Origin: an uncultured Campylobacter sp. | GTDB taxonomy: Bacteria > Campylobacterota > Campylobacteria > Campylobacterales > Campylobacteraceae | Assembly (NCBI RefSeq): GCF_937981295.1 | Contig: NZ_CALJPC010000089.1 | Span: forward strand, 11,533 to 75,532 | DNA: 64,000 bases | Direction: 5' to 3' | In this document: positions 8,366 to 17,542 of the stretch, one piece after another | Numbering within the stretch: position 1 is the stretch's first letter | How the letters are laid out: each line of letters starts with the position of its first letter | Translations under genes and position numbers: made by a program | Notes under the pieces: model-generated | Seen by the model: only the letters and a program-made list of their open reading frames with translations | Told to the model about the DNA's origin: nothing | The model's database searches: none

Positions 8366-9052
8366 CTACGCTTCGGCGGTTTCGTTTTCGTCGATTACGG
8401 CTTGCATCGTATCTCTGGCGTGCTGTAGCCAATCTTTATCGCTCGTATCGAGCAGGTCTAGGTAGATGATTTTGACGTGTCCGCTGTGGACGGTGAAATC
8501 GTGAGAGTTTGCGATATGCTGCGTGCCGATGAGTACCACGGGCTGGACTCGCAGACCGAGCTTGCTAACGATCGCTTTAGCACCGCTTTGGAATTGCAAA
8601 AGCTGCGTGCCGCGATGCCTAGTGCCCTCGGGAAACATCGTGATGACGCGCCCTTCGCTCACGCGCTGCTGCACTTCATGCACGATCCGCACCAGATCGC
8701 GCGGATTTGAGCGATCGACCTGGATCATCTTCGGAAGCGTGATGATTTTGCCGATGATAGGGATGTCAGCGATCTCCTTTTTAGCGATCCAGCAGATATC
8801 GCCGGGATGGGTTTCTTCGAGCACGACGATATCCATTATGCTTTGGTGGTTGGCGATTACTAACTGCGCGCGCGGATCGGGAGTGCCTATGATCTCGATA
8901 TCATATCCGACGCCGTAGCGCTGGAAGCGCCCCCAAATGCGGCGAAAGCGGCGATGAGAGGAGTTTTTCACCGCCATGGCGATCACGACGCAAACGACGG
9001 TAAAAATAAACCAAATCGCGTAAAATAGCGCTCTAATCCTTGACAAGCTCAT
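8366..9052 (-). CDS. plsC: 1-acyl-sn-glycerol-3-phosphate acyltransferase
   Basis: The product has 228 residues. PlsC transfers a second acyl chain to lysophosphatidic acid, giving phosphatidic acid at the inner membrane. An N-terminal hydrophobic anchor (about residues 8-28) is followed by the acyltransferase motifs: NHQSIMD, the catalytic HX4D, and FPEGTRHRG. A further conserved region is around VQPVVLIGTQ. The gene overlaps the upstream membrane-protein gene by 20 bp and is last in the run from ctpA. The ATG at 9052 abuts AAGG, so a TTG at 9046 with better spacing could be the real start. Confidence 0.92.
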   Translation of the reverse strand: MSLSRIRALFYAIWFIFTVVCVVIAMAVKNSSHRRFRRIWGRFQRYGVGYDIEIIGTPDPRAQLVIANHQSIMDIVVLEETHPGDICWIAKKEIADIPIIGKIITLPKMIQVDRSNPRDLVRIVHEVQQRVSEGRVITMFPEGTRHRGTQLLQFQSGAKAIVSKLGLRVQPVVLIGTQHIANSHDFTVHSGHVKIIYLDLLDTSDKDWLQHARDTMQAVIDENETAEA

Positions 9053-10325
9053 CCTTTTTTACCCAGCCGATCTTGTTGCCGCCCAGCATGATTTTATAAA
9101 ATTCCTTATTAGTGCCTAAAATTTCAACCTTTTCGGGATTTTTAGTCACGTAAAACACGGTGGAGCTTTGCATAGGCAGAATTCTAACCGGGGAATTTTG
9201 CGCGATACTGCCCGTGCCGTAAGGCCTTTGCGCGTAGAAATTTACCGCCAAAATCAGCACCGCAAAGATAAGCGGCGTGATATTTTTGCTAAGCAGAAAC
9301 ATCACCAAAAGCCCGGCTGCAAGGGTATAGATCGCGATCTGCTTGTAAGCTTCAAATTTACTCTCTTTCGGATTTAGCCCGATCTGCGTGCTAAGATCCT
9401 CGGCGCGCGGGTTGAGCTCAAGTCCGAAATTTTCAAATTTTTTCGTCTGGAGATTGAAGTAGCTGAAGTCTAAATTTGTGATATTTTTATCCACGACGGC
9501 GAAATAATATCCGCTCTGACTTGCGTATGTGCCGCGCACAGAGTCCACACCCTGCTTGATAATGGCGGGATTATCAATGCTAAAAGCGCTGATTGCGCCG
9601 TTTCGGATACCAAGATCGAGCGTAAGTAAATTCGATGCGTCGTCAAATTTTGTAGTTTTGTAGTTTTTAAGTTTCAACTCGTCGGCTACGATATGCGAAA
9701 AATTAGGCTTCGTATCAAGCTTCATAAATTCCGGATTATCAGGCTTAATAGAGCTTTTTTCAAAGAATTCTCCGTTGCGCTGCAGCGTCAAAACGAGCTC
9801 ATTGATCTTGTCGCTCTTATCGCTTGCCGCAAACCACAGCGTCGTCTCAAACATCTCGTCGCCCTCAATCCACGTAAGATTATCGGCATTAAGCCACTTC
9901 ATACCATTGGTGCGGCTGATCTCTAGCTTTGGCTTAACGGTGATTTTCTGCCCCAAATACACGGCGAAATCAATCTTAAAAATTTGATTGCAATACACCT
10001 TCCTAGGCATCCCGCTGGCTTTTAGTGTAAGTTCCTTGGGCTTAATGTCCTGATAGACCTTATCGTCGGATACGTCAAGATCGACTTCGTTAGTAGGCGC
10101 CAAAGCCTTAAGATCGTCGATGCTTAGATTATCCATCGACATAACCTCTTTTTTATTATACTTCAGCATCACCTTGGAATTATCACGCGTCTGCGGCTCA
10201 TCCGGCTTATCCTCAGCTTTTTTCGGTGCATATTTACTTAGATCGTCAAGCGAATCGATCTCAATCTCTGGCGCCGCAAAAGCGATCGCGCACACGCCCA
10301 GAATGGCAAAAAATTTTTTTAGCAA
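9033..10325 (-). CDS. Exported membrane protein with C-terminal SH3-like domain
   Basis: The product has 430 residues. It begins with a signal peptide (MLKKFFAILGVCAIAFAAP), then a charged Asp/Lys-rich linker, and then a beta-rich periplasmic domain. Two close hydrophobic segments follow around residues 335-370, and the last 55 residues resemble a bacterial SH3 domain (NSPVRILP, then KIMLGGNKIGWVKKDEL). The position between purQ and plsC matches the conserved Campylobacter gene I know as Cj0515. Overlaps of 7 bp with purQ and 20 bp with plsC show it belongs to the operon. Function is unknown; an envelope role is likely. Confidence 0.8.
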   Translation of the reverse strand: MLKKFFAILGVCAIAFAAPEIEIDSLDDLSKYAPKKAEDKPDEPQTRDNSKVMLKYNKKEVMSMDNLSIDDLKALAPTNEVDLDVSDDKVYQDIKPKELTLKASGMPRKVYCNQIFKIDFAVYLGQKITVKPKLEISRTNGMKWLNADNLTWIEGDEMFETTLWFAASDKSDKINELVLTLQRNGEFFEKSSIKPDNPEFMKLDTKPNFSHIVADELKLKNYKTTKFDDASNLLTLDLGIRNGAISAFSIDNPAIIKQGVDSVRGTYASQSGYYFAVVDKNITNLDFSYFNLQTKKFENFGLELNPRAEDLSTQIGLNPKESKFEAYKQIAIYTLAAGLLVMFLLSKNITPLIFAVLILAVNFYAQRPYGTGSIAQNSPVRILPMQSSTVFYVTKNPEKVEILGTNKEFYKIMLGGNKIGWVKKDELVKD

Positions 10326-10984
10326 ATTAAGCCTTTTAGCATTTTCTCTCCGTCCGTGCCGCCCAAAATAGGCTCTATCGCGCGCTCAGGATGCGGCATC
10401 AGGCCGAAAATCTTTTTGTTTTTATCGCAAATCCCGGCGATTGCGTCCACTGAGCCGTTCGGATTTAGATCCGCGCCGTTTGCGTCGCAATATTTTAACA
10501 GCACGCAATCCTCGTCGTATAGCGACTTTAGCGTATCTGCAGGCGCATAGTAGTTGCCCTCGCCATGCGCGATCGGGATATTTAAAATTTCGCCCTTATC
10601 GCAACAGTGCAGAAATTTATTATCGTTTGAAACGACGCGCAGATGGTGGAATTTTGATATGAAGCTTAAATTTATATTTTTATTCATCGCGCCTGCGAGC
10701 AAGCCTAGCTCCAAAAGCATCTGAAAGCCATTACAGATGCCTAAGATATAGCCGCCGCGCGCAGCATGAGCGAGAACCGCCTTCATCACCGGGCTAAATT
10801 TGGCAATAGCCGCCGTCCGCAGATAATCTCCGTGGCTAAAGCCGCCGGGAAGCACGATCAGATCGGCGTTTATGTCGGTTTCTTTATGCCAGATTATCTG
10901 CGTTTCGCAACCCAGCGCGTCAAAGGCGTATTTGCTGTCGCGCTCGCAGTTGGTGCCGGGGAAATTTACGATCGCTACCTTCAT
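10319..10984 (-). CDS. purQ: Phosphoribosylformylglycinamidine synthase, glutaminase subunit
   Basis: The product has 221 residues. PurQ hydrolyses glutamine and supplies ammonia to PurL for the fourth step of purine synthesis. It is a class I glutamine amidotransferase: the nucleophile Cys is at about residue 84 in GYILGICNGFQML, and the His-Glu pair is in LMPHPERAIEP near the C-terminus. The separate small-subunit form (PurQ plus PurS) is the one found in Gram-positives and Epsilonproteobacteria. The start overlaps the end of purS by 4 bp (ATGA). purL is not in the window. Confidence 0.96.
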   Translation of the reverse strand: MKVAIVNFPGTNCERDSKYAFDALGCETQIIWHKETDINADLIVLPGGFSHGDYLRTAAIAKFSPVMKAVLAHAARGGYILGICNGFQMLLELGLLAGAMNKNINLSFISKFHHLRVVSNDNKFLHCCDKGEILNIPIAHGEGNYYAPADTLKSLYDEDCVLLKYCDANGADLNPNGSVDAIAGICDKNKKIFGLMPHPERAIEPILGGTDGEKMLKGLIC

Positions 10985-11217
10985 ATCACGATCTCGTAGT
11001 CTTCGATGACGGTATTTGCCAAAATTTCATCGCACATCTTGGCAACTTCGGCATAAATTTTATCCCTATCCTCGTCATCTAGCTCAAGGACAATCTGTTT
11101 GGCTACGCGCACATCTCGCACACCGCTAAATCCAAGCGAAGCGAGGGCGTGTTTGACCGCCTTGCCCTGCGGATCGAGCACGCCCTGCTTAAGCCTTACG
11201 TTTACGATCACCTTCAT
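10981..11217 (-). CDS. purS: Phosphoribosylformylglycinamidine synthase subunit PurS
   Basis: The product has 78 residues. PurS is the small structural subunit that joins PurQ to PurL. The sequence shows the family pattern: MKVIVNVRLKQGVLDPQGKAV, GFSGVRDVRVAKQI and a C-terminal ANTVIEDYEI. It lies between purC (3 bp away) and purQ (4-bp overlap), as in other Campylobacter. Confidence 0.95.
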   Translation of the reverse strand: MKVIVNVRLKQGVLDPQGKAVKHALASLGFSGVRDVRVAKQIVLELDDEDRDKIYAEVAKMCDEILANTVIEDYEIVI

Positions 11218-11220
11218 CGC

Positions 11221-11940
11221 TTATCCTAAAATTCTACGCAAGACCTCTTCGTAGGCCACTTTTACGCTACCGAGATCCTGTCTGAATACGTCCTTATCGA
11301 GCTTTTTGTCGGTTTGTTTGTCCCAAAAGCGGCAGCTATCGGGGCTGATCTCATCTGCAAGCAGGATATTGCCGTCCTTATCTCTGCCAAGCTCGATTTT
11401 GAAATCCACGAGCTTTAAATTTCGCTCATCGAAAAATTTAATCAAGATTTCATTGATCTTGCGCGCGATCTTTTTGAGCTCGTCAAGCTCGCTTTGGCTC
11501 TTTACGGCGCCAAGCAGCAAGCAATGCTCGTCGTTTAGGATCGGATCGCCCAGCTCGTCGTCTTTATAGCAAAACTCCACCAGCGTAAACGGAAGCTTCG
11601 TGCCCTCTTTGATGCCTAGGCGCTTTGTAAGCGAGCCGGTGGCGATATTGCGAGCGATGATCTCCAGAGGGAAAATTTTACATTTTTTCACGAGCTGCTC
11701 GGTCGGACTGATCGTATCAACAAGCGCGGTGGCGATGCCGTGCTTTTTAAGCAGATCAAAAATCAGCGTCGAAATTTTACAATTCAGCGCGCCTTTGCCG
11801 CTCTCTTCGGCTTTTTTGACGCCGTTAAACGCTGTCAGCGAATCTTTAAATTCCGAGATTAAAAGGTCGTCACTTTCGTTAACCGACCACATCTTTTTGC
11901 CCTTGCCTTCGTAGATAAGCTCTTTTTTGGTAGCTTGCAT
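11221..11940 (-). CDS. purC: SAICAR synthase (phosphoribosylaminoimidazole-succinocarboxamide synthase)
   Basis: The product has 239 residues. PurC joins aspartate to CAIR in an ATP-dependent step of purine synthesis. Family motifs include ELIYEGKGKKMW at the N-terminus, PLEIIARNIATGSL in the middle, and LVDFKIELGRD with ADEISPDSCRFWD near the C-terminus. I chose the ATG at 11940 over the GTG just before it because its GGAGAG ribosome site has better spacing. It follows ctpA closely, so purine genes and the protease share a transcript. Confidence 0.96.
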   Translation of the reverse strand: MQATKKELIYEGKGKKMWSVNESDDLLISEFKDSLTAFNGVKKAEESGKGALNCKISTLIFDLLKKHGIATALVDTISPTEQLVKKCKIFPLEIIARNIATGSLTKRLGIKEGTKLPFTLVEFCYKDDELGDPILNDEHCLLLGAVKSQSELDELKKIARKINEILIKFFDERNLKLVDFKIELGRDKDGNILLADEISPDSCRFWDKQTDKKLDKDVFRQDLGSVKVAYEEVLRRILG

Positions 11941-11950
11941 CACACTCTCC

Positions 11951-13267
11951 TTACTTGATGTTTAGAATTTTTATCGCGTCTATTGCGGTTTTTAACTGGA
12001 TATCGTTATTAATCTGCTCCGCTGTGATGAAACTTTTCTCATCCTTTTTCTGAGCATCTTTTTTCTTGGTCTCGACCTTGGCTAACTCACCTTGCAGGTG
12101 CTTTTTAAGATCAGCTTCTTTTAGCGAAAATTCATCCTCGTCGCGGCTCGGCACCTTGCCCGGCGCCACTATGAGATCAGGCGTCACGCCCACCGCTTGG
12201 ATAGTGCGGCCGCTTGATAGATAGTAACGCGCTATGGTTAGTCGCAAGGCTTCTTTATCCTCGATCGGGAGGATCACCTGCACGCTTCCCTTACCAAAAG
12301 TTTTTTCACCAACCAACACGGCGCGCTTTAGATCCTGAAGCGAGCCGCTTACGATCTCGCTCGCGCTTGCGCTGCCGCCATTAACCAAAACCACAAGCGG
12401 TAGATCGGTGATCTTCTTTTTAGGATCGGCGTTATGCGCCTCGGTTTCGTTTTTCGCACGCCCTTTTTGAGAGACGATAAGCCCTTTGCTGACGAATAAA
12501 TTCACAAGCCCAATCGCCTGATCCAAAAGCCCGCCCGGGTTGTTTCGCAGATCCAAAATAATGCCCTTGGCGTCTCTATGCTCTTTTATAAATTTGCTCG
12601 CGTCCGCCACCACGTGCTGATCGAAATTTGTAACGCGCAGATATAAAATTTTATCATCCTCGATCATCTTAGCATAGACCGATTCTACTTTGATTATGTC
12701 GCGGATAATCTCGACGTCGAAAGGCTTGCTAACACCTTTGCGCACGATCGTTAGAGTGATTTTAGTTTTCGGCTTACCGCGCATTTTTGAGACCGCATCG
12801 TCGATCGTGATGCCGAAGGTCGCGTTACCGTCGATACGCAAGATCACATCGTTAGCCTGAATGCCCTTTTTATCGGCAGGAGTCCCCTCGATAGGCGAGA
12901 TGACGGTCAGAGCGCCGTCTTTCATACCCACCTGAATTCCAAGCCCACCGAACTCGCCCTCAGTCTGGACTTTCGTATCGTTAAACGCCTTTTCGTCCAT
13001 ATAGCTTGAGTGCGCGTCGAGGTTATTCATAAGCCCCGAGATCGTCTTGTCCACAAGCTCCGAGAATGTCATCTCATCAACATAATTGTTTTCGACGATC
13101 GCAAGCGTTTTGGTAAGCTTAGCTAGCGCCTCCAGACGCGTTTTTTCGCTGTCTGGTTTTTTAGTCGCATTGACCTCTCTGGCTTGTAAATTTCCGGTAA
13201 AAAAACTAACGCCTAAAAATAGAGAAAATATGAATCCCAAGCCGAAGAAGAGGTGTTTTTGTCGCAA
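11951..13267 (-). CDS. ctpA: C-terminal processing serine peptidase (S41)
   Basis: The product has 438 residues. An N-terminal signal or anchor segment (about residues 5-28) exports it to the periplasm. A PDZ domain (GEFGGLGIQVGM to IDGNATFG) binds C-terminal tails of substrates. The protease core carries LRNNPGGLLDQA, the catalytic Ser in GGSASASEI (about residues 299-303) and the catalytic Lys in EKTFGKGSVQ (about 326). The C-terminal tail is charged. It has a TTG start with AAGGA 6-7 bases upstream. It is the first gene of the minus-strand operon through plsC and is divergent from clpB. Confidence 0.94.
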   Translation of the reverse strand: MRQKHLFFGLGFIFSLFLGVSFFTGNLQAREVNATKKPDSEKTRLEALAKLTKTLAIVENNYVDEMTFSELVDKTISGLMNNLDAHSSYMDEKAFNDTKVQTEGEFGGLGIQVGMKDGALTVISPIEGTPADKKGIQANDVILRIDGNATFGITIDDAVSKMRGKPKTKITLTIVRKGVSKPFDVEIIRDIIKVESVYAKMIEDDKILYLRVTNFDQHVVADASKFIKEHRDAKGIILDLRNNPGGLLDQAIGLVNLFVSKGLIVSQKGRAKNETEAHNADPKKKITDLPLVVLVNGGSASASEIVSGSLQDLKRAVLVGEKTFGKGSVQVILPIEDKEALRLTIARYYLSSGRTIQAVGVTPDLIVAPGKVPSRDEDEFSLKEADLKKHLQGELAKVETKKKDAQKKDEKSFITAEQINNDIQLKTAIDAIKILNIK

Positions 13268-13397
13268 AGTTTATCCTTGAAAGTAAAATGGAGTGAATTT
13301 TATAGAAAATTGGCTAAAAATAAGGTAAATTTCATACGAAATTTGCGCGTTTACGAATAAATTTAAGCCGAAAATTTTAAAATCTCACTAAAAAACC

Positions 13398-13426
13398 TTG
13401 ACATAAACACACTAAAGTTATATAAT
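13398..13426 (+). promoter_or_regulatory. Perfect sigma-70 promoter of clpB with overlapping inverted repeat
   Basis: TTGACA at 13398-13403 and TATAAT at 13421-13426 are separated by exactly 17 bp, the full consensus. This is rare in Campylobacter, where -35 boxes are usually poor. An 8-bp inverted repeat, CTAAAGTT (13412-13419) and AACTTTAG (13439-13446), flanks the -10 box and the expected start point. Such a strong promoter would need repression. HspR is the known heat-shock repressor of clpB in related species, so the repeat may be an operator, although it does not clearly match the published HspR consensus as I recall it. Confidence 0.75.
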
Positions 13427-13456
13427 GCGATCAACTTCAACTTTAGGAGAAAATTT

Positions 13457-16066
13457 ATGAACGAAACTATTGAAATTCTAACCGACAAAATGCGCTCTTT
13501 GCTCGAAAGCAGCGTTTCTTTGGCGATCCATTCCAAAAATAGCGAAGTGGGCGTATTGCACATGCTTTGGGCTTTGGTAGCCGACAGCGGCTCGGTGCTA
13601 AATCAAATTTTTAATAAATTTAGCATCGAAAAGACCGCGGTCGAGCTTGAGATCAAAAGCGAAATTTCAAATTTGCCTACGAGCTCAAACGTCACGAAGG
13701 AAAACGTGCGAATCTCGCGCGAGCTGATGAACTCGCTAGAGGTCGCAAAGGGGCTGATGACGAGCTCGGGCGATAAATTTATCGCCGTAGACACCTGGCT
13801 GATCGCAAATTTAAACGCCGATCCGCTAAAGAAAATTCTGTCTAAATTTGCAGATCTTAGCGAGATCAAAAAAGAGCTAGAGGCGCTTCGCGGCGGCAAA
13901 AGCATCGATTCGCAAACCGCCGACGAGACGCTTGAGGCGCTTAGTAAATTCGGCGTCGATCTCACCGCCAAGGCAATCGCGGGCGAGCTCGATCCGGTCA
14001 TCGGTCGCGACGAGGTGATCTCGCGAATGATGCAAATTTTAATCCGCAAGACGAAAAATAACCCTATCCTACTCGGTGAGCCGGGCGTTGGAAAAACCGC
14101 GGTCGTTGAGGGTCTTGCGCAGCTAATCGCCAAAAAAGAGGTACCGCTCAGCCTGCAAAACAAACGCGTCATAGCGCTTGATATGAGCGCGCTGATCGCG
14201 GGCGCAAAGTACCGCGGCGAGTTTGAAGATAGGCTCAAAGCCGTCATCAACGAGGTCGTAAAAGCCGCTAACGTCGTGCTTTTTATCGACGAAATTCACA
14301 CCATCGTAGGCGCGGGCGCAAGTGAAGGCTCGATGGATGCCGCAAACATCCTAAAACCCGCCCTTGCGCGTGGCGAATTACACGCGATCGGCGCTACGAC
14401 GCTGAAAGAGTACAGAAAGTATTTTGAAAAAGACGCCGCGCTTCAGCGCCGTTTCCAGCCCGTAACGGTCGCGGAGCCTAGCGTGAGCGAGGCTACGGCG
14501 ATCCTGCGCGGCATAAAGGAGCGGCTGGAGGTGCATCACAACGTCACCATCACCGATAGCGCGCTTGTGGCGGCCGCAAGGCTAAGCGACCGCTACATCA
14601 GCGATAGATTTCTACCTGATAAGGCGATCGATCTCATTGACGAAGCGGCGGCAGAGCTTAAAATGCAGATCGAAAGCGAGCCAAACGAGCTTGCCAAGGC
14701 TAAGCGCGACATCCTCACGCTTCAGGTCGAAAAGGAAGCCCTTAAGATGGAGGATGACGGCAAAAACGACGAGAGGCTCGCGCAGATCGACAAAGAGATC
14801 GAAAATTTAACCGAGCAGAAAAACGCGCTTCAGGCTAAATTTGAAAACGAAAAGTCCGTATTCGGCGGCATCAGCGAGGAGAAAAAAGCGATCGACAGCC
14901 TCAAAAACGAAGCTAGCCTTGCAAGACGCAACGGCGATCTTAGTAAGGCTGCCGAGATCGAATACGGCAAGATCCCCGCCGCGCAGGCGAAGGTCAAGGA
15001 ACTTGAGGCGAAATGGGATGCGATGAAAGAAAACGGCGTGCTTTTGCGAAACCGCGTGGACGAGGAGAGCGTGGCTGAAATTTTAAGCAAATGGACGGGC
15101 ATCTCGGTAAGCAAAATGCTCTCCTCCGAAAAGGAGAAATTCCTCCACATCGAGGAGCATTTAAAAGAAAGCGTCGTGGGGCAGGACGAGGCGCTGCATG
15201 CCATCGCTCGCGCCGTCAAGCGCAACAAAGCCGGTCTCGTGAACGAAAACCGCCCTATCGGAAGCTTTTTGTTTTTAGGCCCTACCGGCGTCGGCAAGAC
15301 CGAGAGCGCAAAGAGCTTAGCTAGATTTTTATTCGACGATGAGCGAGCGATGATCCGCTTTGATATGAGCGAATATATGGAAAAACACAGCGTCTCGCGC
15401 CTGCTCGGCGCGCCTCCTGGATACGTGGGCTACGATGAGGGCGGACAGCTTACCGAAGCTGTGCGCAGAAGGCCCTACTCTGTGCTGCTTTTTGATGAGA
15501 TCGAAAAGGCGCACAAGGACGTATTTAACATCCTGCTTGGAATTTTAGACGACGGGCGCGCGACCGATAACAAGGGCGTTACGGTCGATTTCAAAAACAC
15601 GATCATCATCCTAACGAGCAATATCGGCTCGGCTAAGATTATGGAGCTTGACGCCAAAAATGCGAACAAGCCGCGCGAAATCGCGCTTGCCGAGCGAGAG
15701 GAGGCGGTAAAGAGCGAGCTGAAGAATTATTTCAAGCCCGAATTTATCAACCGCCTGGACGATATCGTGATCTTCAACGCCCTAAGCGAGGACGATCTTA
15801 TAAAAATCGTGGGCATTATGTTTAAGAGCCTGCAAAAAACGCTCGCAAATCGCGGCATTAACGCAAGCCTAAGCGAAAATGCCAAAAAGCTCATCGCCTC
15901 GGCGGGCTTTGATATCGAATACGGCGCAAGACCGCTACGAAGGGCGCTCTACGATCTGGTGGAGGATAAGATCGCCGATATGATCCTAAGCGACGAGATC
16001 AAAACGGGTGATCGGATCGAAATCGGCGCGCGTGACAGCGAAATCGAGATAAAAAGGGTAAAGTAA
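13457..16066 (+). CDS. clpB: ATP-dependent disaggregase ClpB
   Basis: The product has 869 residues. ClpB is a hexameric AAA+ chaperone that threads aggregated proteins together with DnaK. It has the N-terminal Clp domain (1-145), the first nucleotide-binding domain with Walker A GEPGVGKT (207-214) and Walker B LFIDEIHTIVG, the middle coiled coil (about 410-520), and the second nucleotide-binding domain with Walker A GPTGVGKTE (about 608) and LLFDEIEKAH. The C-terminal sensor-2 region GARPLRRAL is present. The ATG has an AGGAG ribosome site. Expression is probably heat-controlled through the promoter described separately. Confidence 0.97.
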   Translation: MNETIEILTDKMRSLLESSVSLAIHSKNSEVGVLHMLWALVADSGSVLNQIFNKFSIEKTAVELEIKSEISNLPTSSNVTKENVRISRELMNSLEVAKGLMTSSGDKFIAVDTWLIANLNADPLKKILSKFADLSEIKKELEALRGGKSIDSQTADETLEALSKFGVDLTAKAIAGELDPVIGRDEVISRMMQILIRKTKNNPILLGEPGVGKTAVVEGLAQLIAKKEVPLSLQNKRVIALDMSALIAGAKYRGEFEDRLKAVINEVVKAANVVLFIDEIHTIVGAGASEGSMDAANILKPALARGELHAIGATTLKEYRKYFEKDAALQRRFQPVTVAEPSVSEATAILRGIKERLEVHHNVTITDSALVAAARLSDRYISDRFLPDKAIDLIDEAAAELKMQIESEPNELAKAKRDILTLQVEKEALKMEDDGKNDERLAQIDKEIENLTEQKNALQAKFENEKSVFGGISEEKKAIDSLKNEASLARRNGDLSKAAEIEYGKIPAAQAKVKELEAKWDAMKENGVLLRNRVDEESVAEILSKWTGISVSKMLSSEKEKFLHIEEHLKESVVGQDEALHAIARAVKRNKAGLVNENRPIGSFLFLGPTGVGKTESAKSLARFLFDDERAMIRFDMSEYMEKHSVSRLLGAPPGYVGYDEGGQLTEAVRRRPYSVLLFDEIEKAHKDVFNILLGILDDGRATDNKGVTVDFKNTIIILTSNIGSAKIMELDAKNANKPREIALAEREEAVKSELKNYFKPEFINRLDDIVIFNALSEDDLIKIVGIMFKSLQKTLANRGINASLSENAKKLIASAGFDIEYGARPLRRALYDLVEDKIADMILSDEIKTGDRIEIGARDSEIEIKRVK

Positions 16067-16074
16067 AATCGGGC

Positions 16075-16100
16075 GGAATTTATCCTGCAGGGTAAATTCC
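16075..16100 (+). terminator. Hairpin downstream of clpB
   Basis: GGAATTTATCC and GGGTAAATTCC pair with one wobble around a 4-base loop, 9 bp after the clpB stop. No clear T-run follows, so termination here is uncertain. Confidence 0.35.
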
Positions 16101-16140
16101 GTGCTTCGATGGAGTAAAACCGGCTCGATAAATTTGGCGG

Positions 16141-16364
16141 GTAATCTTTCCCAAGAGAATTGAAACAAAAGTCTTTTTATTACTTTTAAAATTTTATAGT
16201 AGGCAGGATTCTATTCTACTGGGAATTGAAACATCATAATGCTATCTTTCGTGGATACGAGAGCCTTTAAGTAGAATTCCATCCCGTTGGGAATTGAAAC
16301 TCAGCGTCGCATATTGCGCCTCATGCGTAGGAAAGTAGAATTCCATCCCGTTGGGAATTAAAAT
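16141..16364 (+). CRISPR. Orphan, decayed CRISPR mini-array sharing the type I-B repeat
   Basis: Four repeat copies in the orientation that ends GGGAATTGAAAC. Copy 1 (about 16141-16166) and copy 2 (16203-16232) are degenerate. Copy 3 (16271-16300) is identical to the main-array repeat. Copy 4 (16335-16364) differs only in its last bases (ATTAAAAT). Spacers are 36, 38 and 34 bp. No cas gene is near; the cas operon lies about 18-26 kb away. Read in the plus direction, decay is worst at the 5' side. It is probably a fossil array formed by transposition or rearrangement of part of the main array. Confidence 0.85.
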
Positions 16365-16800
16365 GCTCTATTTAAAATTTCATTTTTCCCTCTCACATAT
16401 TAGCATTCTATAGAATTTATCGAGCCAAATCCTACCCGATAAAATTTTTACCAAATAAAATTCCGGCTTAGATTTTAAAATTTATCGAGTGAAATTCCGC
16501 ATCTCAGAGCTTAGAATTTTAAATTTAAGAAGCAGCGACTTTGAACTGAGGATTCAAAAGCGCAAGGATTTTATATTATAAAATTTGAAATACCGACGAA
16601 CTTTAAAATTTGAAATCAATGATCGAAATTCCAAACCGCGCAACTTAAAATTTTAAATCTGAAACGGAGGTAAATTTTAAGATCATTTCAAAATTTGCCC
16701 CTTTTAAATTTCCATTTCTCAAGCTCTATTCACAAAATTTTACGTATTAATTTACGCAAAATTTGGTCAAAAAAAAGATGATCCCATAAACTTATCCACA
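16365..16800 (+). other. Gene-free AATTT-box DNA
   Basis: No gene is seen. The stretch is a succession of AAATTTTA, GAAATTC and similar boxes, several of them palindromic, between the mini-array and the end of the 180-residue membrane-protein gene. Confidence 0.5.
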
Positions 16801-17343
16801 TTAAATTTTATCTCTTCTTTTTAGAATAAAAACCGTTACAGATGCGATTATTAGCGACGATAAAACGCTTATCATCATTATATTAAAATTAAAATTTGAG
16901 CGATCAAACAGATGACCTAACCAGGTCAAATCGGCTCTTGCTAGGATTATCACAACTAGCGGATAGGCATAAAATAGACTTATAAAAAATATAGATGCGG
17001 CGGATATTTTATCCAGCAGAATAAAAGCTTTTATTTTAGAAAATACGAAGCAGCAGGTGATTAAAGGCAAAATTACCGTCGCGCAAAATAGATACAATAC
17101 CATAGCGCCGAAAATATCGCTTTCGCTATCGCTCGCCTCTTCGTGCCACATTAGTTCAAAAGCTTTTAAAACGATAGAAAACGGATTCGCGATATCGTGA
17201 CCGCTATACTCCGCCAAAAAAACCGCATCTATGCTGGCAAATATAACGCCCAAGCAGTCTATAGTAAAAAAGAGCAAGGCGATCCAGAATAAAATCCTCA
17301 CCCCTTTTAGCTCAAAACATTTTTTAATGAACTCTTTTATCAC
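16801..17343 (-). CDS. Hypothetical inner-membrane protein, four predicted helices
   Basis: The product has 180 residues. Hydrophobic segments appear around residues 15-37, 80-104, 110-135 and 150-173, with short charged loops, so it should lie in the inner membrane. The family is unknown to me. It starts 8 bp after the stop of a small frame upstream, with a GGGG-type ribosome site, so it probably sits in a short operon with the 217-residue membrane protein. The AT-rich composition differs from flanking housekeeping genes, pointing to acquired DNA. A membrane-type immunity protein is one possibility. Confidence 0.55.
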   Translation of the reverse strand: MIKEFIKKCFELKGVRILFWIALLFFTIDCLGVIFASIDAVFLAEYSGHDIANPFSIVLKAFELMWHEEASDSESDIFGAMVLYLFCATVILPLITCCFVFSKIKAFILLDKISAASIFFISLFYAYPLVVIILARADLTWLGHLFDRSNFNFNIMMISVLSSLIIASVTVFILKRRDKI

Positions 17344-17351
17344 CCTAGCCC

Positions 17352-17503
17352 CTAATTTATAGCTTTTAAGATCAATTTGGCTTTTATATTGCGTTTCATT
17401 TCGGCGTTTTTAAAAACACTTTGTCGTAATTTATCATCAAAATTTAAGCCTTTCGCTGCCATTGTCTATATTGCCCGTTGCGATCGTAATCTAAAATTTT
17501 CAT
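17352..17503 (-). pseudogene. Frameshifted small gene between two membrane-protein genes
   Basis: Two overlapping frames read like one broken protein. One, from the ATG at 17503, gives MKILDYDRNGQYRQWQRKA and stops at 17444. The other, from the ATG at 17462, gives MAAKGLNFDDKLRQSVFKN and continues to TAG at 17352. Joining them by a one-base shift gives a continuous soluble product of about 45 residues that could be the tail of a toxin or a small regulator. The second frame alone (36 residues) may also be a genuine small gene. Confidence 0.4.
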
Positions 17504-17542
17504 TCTACTTATTCACCTAATTTGATACCGTTAAAATTAGAA

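Noticed and set aside
14830..15297. 155-codon minus-strand frame within clpB
   Set aside because: It is antisense to a highly conserved gene; the codon bias of clpB keeps it open.
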